Positions 7,791 through 11,718 of a DNA stretch of 11,718 bases are shown piece by piece. The notes under the pieces are model-generated. The model was not told where the DNA came from and did no database searches. It worked only from the letters and a program-made list of their open reading frames with translations. Every line of letters starts with the position of its first letter. Positions within the stretch are counted from its first letter, which is position 1. The stretch is from the NCBI GenBank assembly GCA_001247695.2, contig LGRX02034516.1, forward strand, positions 1 to 11,718, written 5' to 3'. The stretch is from Cymbomonas tetramitiformis. Taxonomy: Eukaryota; Chlorophyta; Pyramimonadophyceae; Pyramimonadales; Pyramimonadaceae. The translations under genes were made by a program, and so were the position numbers.

Positions 7791-8410
7791 AGTTGAACCG
7801 ACGGAGCGGGGCGCACCCATCGGATCACTTCACCTCCGAGGTCTCCGCGTAGATGCCCCGGTGATATGATCAGTAGCGGGACCCGTGCTGCGAGGGCGTC
7901 GACGCGCTGCCATTCGACCCGTGCTGCAAGGGTGTCGACGCGCTGCCATTCGACCGGTGGGACGAGACAAGCTGGATCAACCCATCCTGGGGCCTGCTCG
8001 CCGCGATGGTGCACAAGCTGGCGCTGCCATTCGAACCGTGCTGCAAGGGCGTCGACGCGCTGCCATTCGACCGGTGGGACAAGACAAGCTGGATCAACCC
8101 ATCGTGGGGCCTGCTCGCCGCGATGGTGCACAAGCTGTGGGACGAGACAAGCTGGATCAACCCATCGTGGGGCCTGCTCGCCGCGATGGTGCACAAGCTG
8201 TGGGACGAAGGCACTGGTAAGAGGGCACGGTGATGACCCCAAACTAACCGAATCAATCGTGGTTCCAAGAGCAAATGAATCTTGCAGATGAGGTGGTCAT
8301 CCCGCCTCAGCATCAAGACCTGTTTATTCCCAGCAGGCTGGGCGGATCTGAGCTGCTCGGGCCCTCCGGCGGGGCCACAGCCGTGCTCCATGCACAGGCC
8401 TCCCGGTGAA
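7775..8410 (+). pseudogene. DAM-like adenine methyltransferase domain remnant
   Basis: Frame 2 from 7775 reads YIDD, stop, KLNRR, then HPSDHFTSEVSA and RDPCCEGVDALPFD, and then three copies of WINPSWGLLAAMVHKL. DIRS-type elements carry D-W-K-L-N...D-x-F-A...D-P-x-C-E-x-V-D-A-L...W-x-N-P-P-W-x-L-L in this order after RNase H. The NPPW box is the amino-methyltransferase motif IV, and here its second proline is serine in every copy. Frame 1 takes over at 8221 with EGTVMTPN, TAA at 8245, then PNQSWFQEQMNLADEVVI and PPQHQDLFIPSRLGGSELLG, which is the usual C-terminal part (T-V-x-x-P-x-W...W-F...D-L-F-x-P). Stops lie at 7787, 7850, 7862, 7874 and 8245. The domain is inactive. Confidence 0.8.
7886..8200 (+). 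repeat. Nested in-frame duplications over the methyltransferase motif
   Basis: Two modules alternate. Module A is 36 bp (CCEGVDALPFDP or CCKGVDALPFDR) and module B is 63 bp (W-D-E/K-T-S then WINPSWGLLAAMVHKL). The order is A (7886-7921), A (7922-7957), B (7958-8020), an 18-bp partial A (8021-8038), A (8039-8074), B (8075-8137), B (8138-8200). Every module length is a multiple of 3, so frame 2 stays open through the whole block. Copies are nearly identical, so the duplications are recent relative to the stops upstream. Confidence 0.95.
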
Positions 8411-8840
8411 GCTCCACTTTTGAGGTGGACGTGCAGCAGTTGAATCGGTGGAACCGGTGCTACGATCAGATGGAACTGTTCTGGCTGGACGGCAATGCCT
8501 GGTATAATTATGAGCACAGCGGGCAATGACTCCGCCGAGGGCAAGACCCAGAACCTGTATGACTCCGCCGAGGGCAAGACCCAGAACCTGTATGACTCCG
8601 CCGAGGGCAAGACCCAGAACCTGTATGACTCCGCCGAGGGCAAGACCCAGAACCTGTGACTCCGCCGAGGGCAAGACCCAGAACCTGTGTGCCTCCACGC
8701 CGGGCAAGACCCAGAACCTGTGACTCCGCCGAGAGCAGACCAGAACCTGTGGCAATCCGCCGAGGGCAAGACCCAGAACCTGTATGACGGGGACGTGGAG
8801 TGGCTGACCCTGCCCGAGGCAGACCCGCCCTGGCCGTGGG
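8411..8840 (+). pseudogene. Tudor/Agenet-like domain remnant of the element
   Basis: Frame 1 continues after TGA at 8413 as FEVDVQQLNRWNRCYDQ and ELFWLDGNAWYNYEHSG, ending in TGA at 8527. Frame 2 gives YDSAEGKTQNL several times and then YDGDVEWLTLPEAD (8783-8824). Set together, this is the Tudor/Agenet-type strand pattern: V-E-L-F-W-x-D-D-x-A-W-Y-x-G...Y-D-x-x-x-G-K-x-x-x-x-Y-D-D-G-D-x-E-W-L-x-L. The aromatic residues that would form the binding cage are still visible. Tudor-like folds bind methylated peptides, so one reading is chromatin targeting of the element, but that is inference. The domain is split by a frame change near 8515 and by the internal 33-bp array. Confidence 0.65.
8525..8782 (+). 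repeat. 33-bp array, 8 units, inside the Tudor-like domain
   Basis: The consensus unit encodes YDSAEGKTQNL. Units lie at 8525-8557, 8558-8590, 8591-8623, 8624-8656, 8657-8687 (31 bp), 8688-8720, 8721-8749 (29 bp) and 8750-8782. Units 2-4 are identical and unit 1 differs only in its first bases. The later units carry indels and substitutions. The last unit runs in frame 2 straight into YDGDVEWL, the next strand of the domain. Its frame-shadow on the plus strand (MTPPRARPRTC repeats) is not a protein. Confidence 0.96.
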
Positions 8841-9440
8841 ATGGGAGGCCGAGGAGCAGACCCGCCTGACCGTGGCATGGGAGGCCGAGAGCAAACCCGC
8901 CTGACCGTGGGAAAACAGCAGACACGCCTGACCGTGGGATGGGAGGCCGAGGAGCAGACCCGCCTGACCGTGGGATGGGAGGCCCGAGGAGCAGACCCGC
9001 CTGACCGTGGGATGGGAGGCCGAGCAGACCCGCCTGACCGTGGGATGGGAGGCCGAGGAGCAGACCACGCCCTGACCGTGGGATGGGGAGGCCGAGGGAG
9101 CAGACACACCTGACCGTGGGATGGGAGGCAGGAGCAGGGCCACTGACCGTGGGAAAACAGCAGATACGCCTGGCCGTGGGATGGGAGCAGGACCACCGTG
9201 GGGATGGGAGGCCGAGGAGCAGACCCGCCTGACCGTGGGATGGGAGGCCGAGCAGACACACCTGACCGTGGGAAAGCAGCAGACACGCCTGGCCGTGGGA
9301 TGGAAGCAGACCCGCCTGACCGTGGCATGGGAGGCCGAGGAGCAGACCCGCCTTACCGTGGCATGGGAGCAGACCCGCCTGGCCGTGGGATGGGAGGCCG
9401 AGGAGCAGACCCGCCTTACCGTGGGATGGGAGGCCGAGGA
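8816..9440 (+). repeat. Composite 36/27-bp array, about 19 units
   Basis: The main unit is 36 bp and in one phase encodes GWEAEEQTRLTV. A shorter 27-bp form encodes GKQQTRLTV and recurs near 8905, 9150 and 9265. Counting the shared (G/T)(A/G)CCGTGG core gives about 19 units. The left edge (from 8816) overlaps the codons for P-E-A-D-P-P-W that end the Tudor-like domain, and the first unit resembles that coding sequence. Single-base differences in G and C runs (for example near 8985, 9070 and 9100) shift the phase repeatedly, so no frame is open across the array on the plus strand. Long minus-strand frames here are artefacts. Confidence 0.95.
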
Positions 9441-9499
9441 TGAGGTGAGCGGGACCCAGACTGCGGACCAGTGGACAGCGCGCCCGGGTATAGGTGAGA

Positions 9500-10395
9500 C
9501 TCGGTGATCCAAGATCGGTGGCGAGGCGAGCTGGGGGTGAGCATATACACCGAGCTGGCGGTGCGGATGCCGGCTGCGGTGCTTTTGGGGTTCACGCAGT
9601 GATTATTGTTCGAGGGCAGTGTACTTCTGATATTCTGTGAGCACAAGCGGCGCAGTTGACTGCCGGTGTCTGAAGAGACAGTCTGCCCGTGCGTAGGCGC
9701 CCTGCTTGACAAGGACCGCCTGTGTGTAGATATAGCCCTGCTCACCAAGGCAAGGTGCGCCTCGAGTTGTAGCCGGTGTATGAGTGAGACCTCCTGGGGT
9801 TGCCTGCACCCATGTGGCGCTCCTTTGGGACCCTTAAGAGGCCGGACACGGGCACGGCGATGCAGTGGGAGCACGTGCTAATGGATGATGCAGAGCTGAC
9901 GGTGGTGCTAGCCCGGGAGAATGGCAGGAACCACCAGGTGCTGAAGAGGAAGATGTCCAACGCCTGATGGGGTTGGAGCAATTGCAGGAGCTCCTGGAGA
10001 AATGGACAGACTCCAGAGACGAGACATAGAGACAGAGTACATCTGGGTGAACTCCACCGTCGGCATGCACAGCAGCTATTGGGGGCTGTCAGGAGAGAAG
10101 CCGGCGTTACCAGGATCCGATCTAAACTAAGCCAATGTCTGGCTGCAGCTGGCGCTGGGCGGCCTCGCGTGCCTCCCTCAAAAAGGTGGGCACTTCTCAG
10201 TGTACGGCACGCAGAAGCGCGCAGCAACGTGTGGTAGGGCGGTGGAGATGATGCTGGAGACGATGCCACCTCAGCAGGTGCTCACATCTCACTTCAGCAG
10301 TGCAGACCTACATGGACCCCACGACGGTTCCAGAGCAAGCTATGAGAGGTTACTTCGAGTGGCTCGCCTTGATAGGGGGCGGAAGGTGTGTTTGC
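9500..10395 (+). pseudogene. Tyrosine recombinase remnant
   Basis: Frame 3 gives IYTELAVRMPAAVLLGFTQ, then FCEHKRRS and LPVSEETVCPCVGALLDK, which fits the N-terminal core-binding (SAM-like) domain of DIRS/phage-type tyrosine recombinases. Frame 2 (9788-9967) gives GLPAPMWRSFGTLKR and MQWEHVLMDDAELTVVLARE, the box I region; its catalytic arginine is probably 9818-9820. Frame 1 gives GLEQLQELLEKWTDSRDE. Frame 3 gives WLQLALGGLACLPQKGGHFS and YGTQKRAATC, where family members have H-x-x-R, so both catalytic residues appear substituted. Frame 1 then gives TYMDPTTVPEQAMRGYFEWL with the likely nucleophile tyrosine at 10309-10311. Stops lie at 9585, 9657 and 9965, and the frame changes at least four times. 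It is non-functional. Confidence 0.72.
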
Positions 10396-11028
10396 AGGAG
10401 ACTTGAGCGGTGTGCAGTCTTTATCATATGGATTGAGATTGAGTTACAAAGAAATCTTTAAAGTGGAGCCTGCGGAATTTTAGTGTTTTCAAGGATTGGT
10501 GCCAATCGAGCTGAGCCCTGAGACACACATTTGTGACAAGTGCCAATTCAGCCGACATCTTGATAAGTGTACAAGCAGGAGTCCAAACAGACACGGACTC
10601 AGCTCTAGTAATGGCATTTATCTATTAGATGCTAGGCAGCGTGCCTTTTGGCATTCAGATCCAATGTAGCCCCCCAAATAGTTATATCCTTCACGACAGG
10701 CCGAGATTAAGAAAACTGCATCGAGCATTACACACATCGAATGCGTCATCGGTGCCTACACACTGCTGATTTGCCAGGAACAGGGCACTCTTATCTTTTG
10801 TTTTCTCCTTCTCCCTCCCTTCGATCGTCTTACCTTCACAATCAGTCAGCTAGTGGATGGGCTGTGCTGTGAATTCGGAGGTTCACTTGTACATTCTCAC
10901 ACGTCGGCCTGACCGTGTTTCTAGATTAGGGGTGCCCTTGCTCCCGCATTCAATTGCCCTGGTGTCAAGACTTGTGAATACACGATCAAATGAAACTCTC
11001 TTGAAATCGGATCCTCTATGTCAAAATT
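10396..11028. other. No gene seen
   Basis: No frame with a recognisable motif, and no inverted copy of the element's left side was found. A pyrimidine-rich run lies at about 10788-10830. The plus frame 10857-11207 overlaps the better minus-strand candidate that follows. Confidence 0.45.
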
Positions 11029-11565
11029 TCATTTCGTCAGGGAAGTCCAGTCGTTTGGGTAAAGTACATAGAGATCCAATCCAAGGGTGGAGAGGGAAGG
11101 CAACTGAACGGAGCTGCAAGAGAATCCTTGGAAAACATTCGAATGGGACTTCTGATGGTGGACAAGGCACAGTAATGCGGGCGTGTGCAGCAACAGCTGC
11201 TTCGTGATGAGAACACATACAACGCGATTGCTGCATCGTGATAAGGGCACCCACGATAAGGTGCATGCAGCGAGTTTCCAAGAGAGAGATGAGTAGACGT
11301 ACTTAATTCTAGGGTTCTCATCCTCCGTTTTGGACAAAATGAATGAATAATCAATTGCCACCTGGAAGTCATCCTCCACGCTGCCAGGCATTTCTGACAG
11401 CGAACTATTTGTGGCAGTCGGAGGTGTGACATCCAAGAAAGGGGCCTCTGATGTGGCGTCGTCTTTGTCCACTTCAACCTCCGTTGGCACAGGGGCCTCG
11501 ATTTGCAGATCTTCGAAGGCGCCCAATTCAAAAATAGTCATACCTGCTGATGTGCCAAGCTGCAT
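11029..11565 (-). CDS. Candidate gene or exon, acidic N-terminal half, unknown
   Basis: A minus-strand frame of 178 codons is the longest in the window not made of tandem repeats. Residues 9-80 (from MTIFELGAFEDL to TEDENPRIK) are strongly acidic with Ser/Thr/Pro stretches (PVPTEVEVDKDDATSEAP, PPTATNSSLSEMPGSVEDDF), as in disordered regulatory regions. The second half changes sharply to Cys, Ser, His and Leu. A donor-like AAGTACGTC occurs exactly at that change (near 11310), so the coding part may stop there and continue through an intron. A second minus frame (11021-11281, ending LPKRLDFPDEMKF) may be the following exon. A CAG just before the ATG of MTIF could be an acceptor, which would make this an internal exon. 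No family is recognised. Confidence 0.42.
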   Translation of the reverse strand: MQLGTSAGMTIFELGAFEDLQIEAPVPTEVEVDKDDATSEAPFLDVTPPTATNSSLSEMPGSVEDDFQVAIDYSFILSKTEDENPRIKYVYSSLSWKLAACTLSWVPLSRCSNRVVCVLITKQLLLHTPALLCLVHHQKSHSNVFQGFSCSSVQLPSLSTLGLDLYVLYPNDWTSLTK

Positions 11566-11718
11566 ACAGCACGCTCCACAATCTTACTGCATACTGCATA
11601 CGAGGAAACAAGATTTGTACAATTCGCATTCACATATATTTTGGCTTGTGAACGAGACATCAAAACGAAGGCGCCAACGAGGCTCAACGAGGGGCTCTCT
11701 GTCTGCACCGACTTGCTT

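Larger units (their letters stand above)
6700..10395 (+). mobile_element. Decayed DIRS-like (tyrosine recombinase) retrotransposon
   Basis: Reading all three plus frames gives a consistent domain order: reverse transcriptase end, RNase H, adenine-methyltransferase-like domain, Tudor/Agenet-like domain, tyrosine recombinase. RT-RNase H, a DAM-like methyltransferase and a tyrosine recombinase in place of a DDE integrase is the known layout of DIRS-group retrotransposons. The element is dead. The frame changes at least ten times, at least ten premature stops are present, and catalytic positions are altered. The gag gene and RT palm are missing from the left, where the similarity begins abruptly at about 6700. 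No inverted or split terminal repeats were found by eye, so the outer limits are approximate. Roughly 1.7 kb of its length is tandem-repeat expansion of its own coding sequence. Confidence 0.85.

Noticed and set aside
7730..8242. 170-codon minus-strand frame with repeats
   Set aside because: Reverse-strand shadow of the in-frame methyltransferase duplications.
6869..8247. A variant genetic code in which stop codons encode Trp
   Set aside because: TAA, TAG and TGA all occur at such sites, Trp codons (TGG) are also used normally nearby, and the frame is broken repeatedly. Decay explains the pattern better.
8841..9507. Plus-strand frames rich in Gly, Arg and Asp (MGGRGADPPDRG type)
   Set aside because: Shadow phases of the 36-bp array. 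The frames depend on single-base slips and have no domain.
7870..9512. Minus-strand frames of 463, 334 and 334 codons
   Set aside because: They overlap one another in different phases and are made of the 33-bp and 36-bp arrays. The plus strand carries the methyltransferase and Tudor-like remnants.
9742..10269. 175-codon minus-strand frame
   Set aside because: The plus strand of the same DNA matches tyrosine recombinase motifs. The minus frame is Ser/Pro/Leu-rich with no domain.

Overview
The window is eukaryotic DNA with low gene density, probably from an alga or another protist with a repeat-rich genome. The evidence is plausible GT-AG junctions, no bacterial operon structure, a pentanucleotide microsatellite, and a long decayed retroelement. 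The species cannot be fixed from the sequence. All homology statements come from reading motifs by eye; no database search was run.

Layout. Positions 1-4300 are mostly non-coding, with five weak coding candidates: minus strand near 280-528, 612-821, 1624-1938 and 2984-3265, and plus strand 3789-4175, the last perhaps with one 45-nt intron. A (TGCCG)n microsatellite lies at 4331-4520. Nothing coding was recognised from 4521 to 5740. A minus-strand two-exon gene candidate at 5741-6508 ends in a strongly acidic tail.

The centre of the window (about 6700-10395, plus strand) is the best-supported object: a dead retrotransposon of the tyrosine-recombinase (DIRS-like) type. Read across several frames, it gives in order the end of a reverse transcriptase, an RNase H, a DNA adenine-methyltransferase-like domain, a Tudor/Agenet-like domain, and a tyrosine recombinase. 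It has many frame changes and premature stops, its 5' part (gag and RT palm) is absent, and no terminal repeats were found.

The unusual point is that four separate tandem-repeat expansions have grown inside this one relic, and each is made of, or abuts, the element's own coding sequence. A 22-bp minisatellite of 22 copies sits on the first RNase H active-site motif. Nested 36/63-bp duplications lie over the methyltransferase NPPW-type motif. A 33-bp array of 8 copies lies in the middle of the Tudor-like domain. A mixed 36/27-bp array of about 19 copies follows directly after it. These arrays create large spurious minus-strand open frames.

After the relic, 10396-11028 has no recognisable gene. 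A 178-codon minus-strand frame (11029-11565) with an acidic first half is a reasonable candidate for a host gene or exon.
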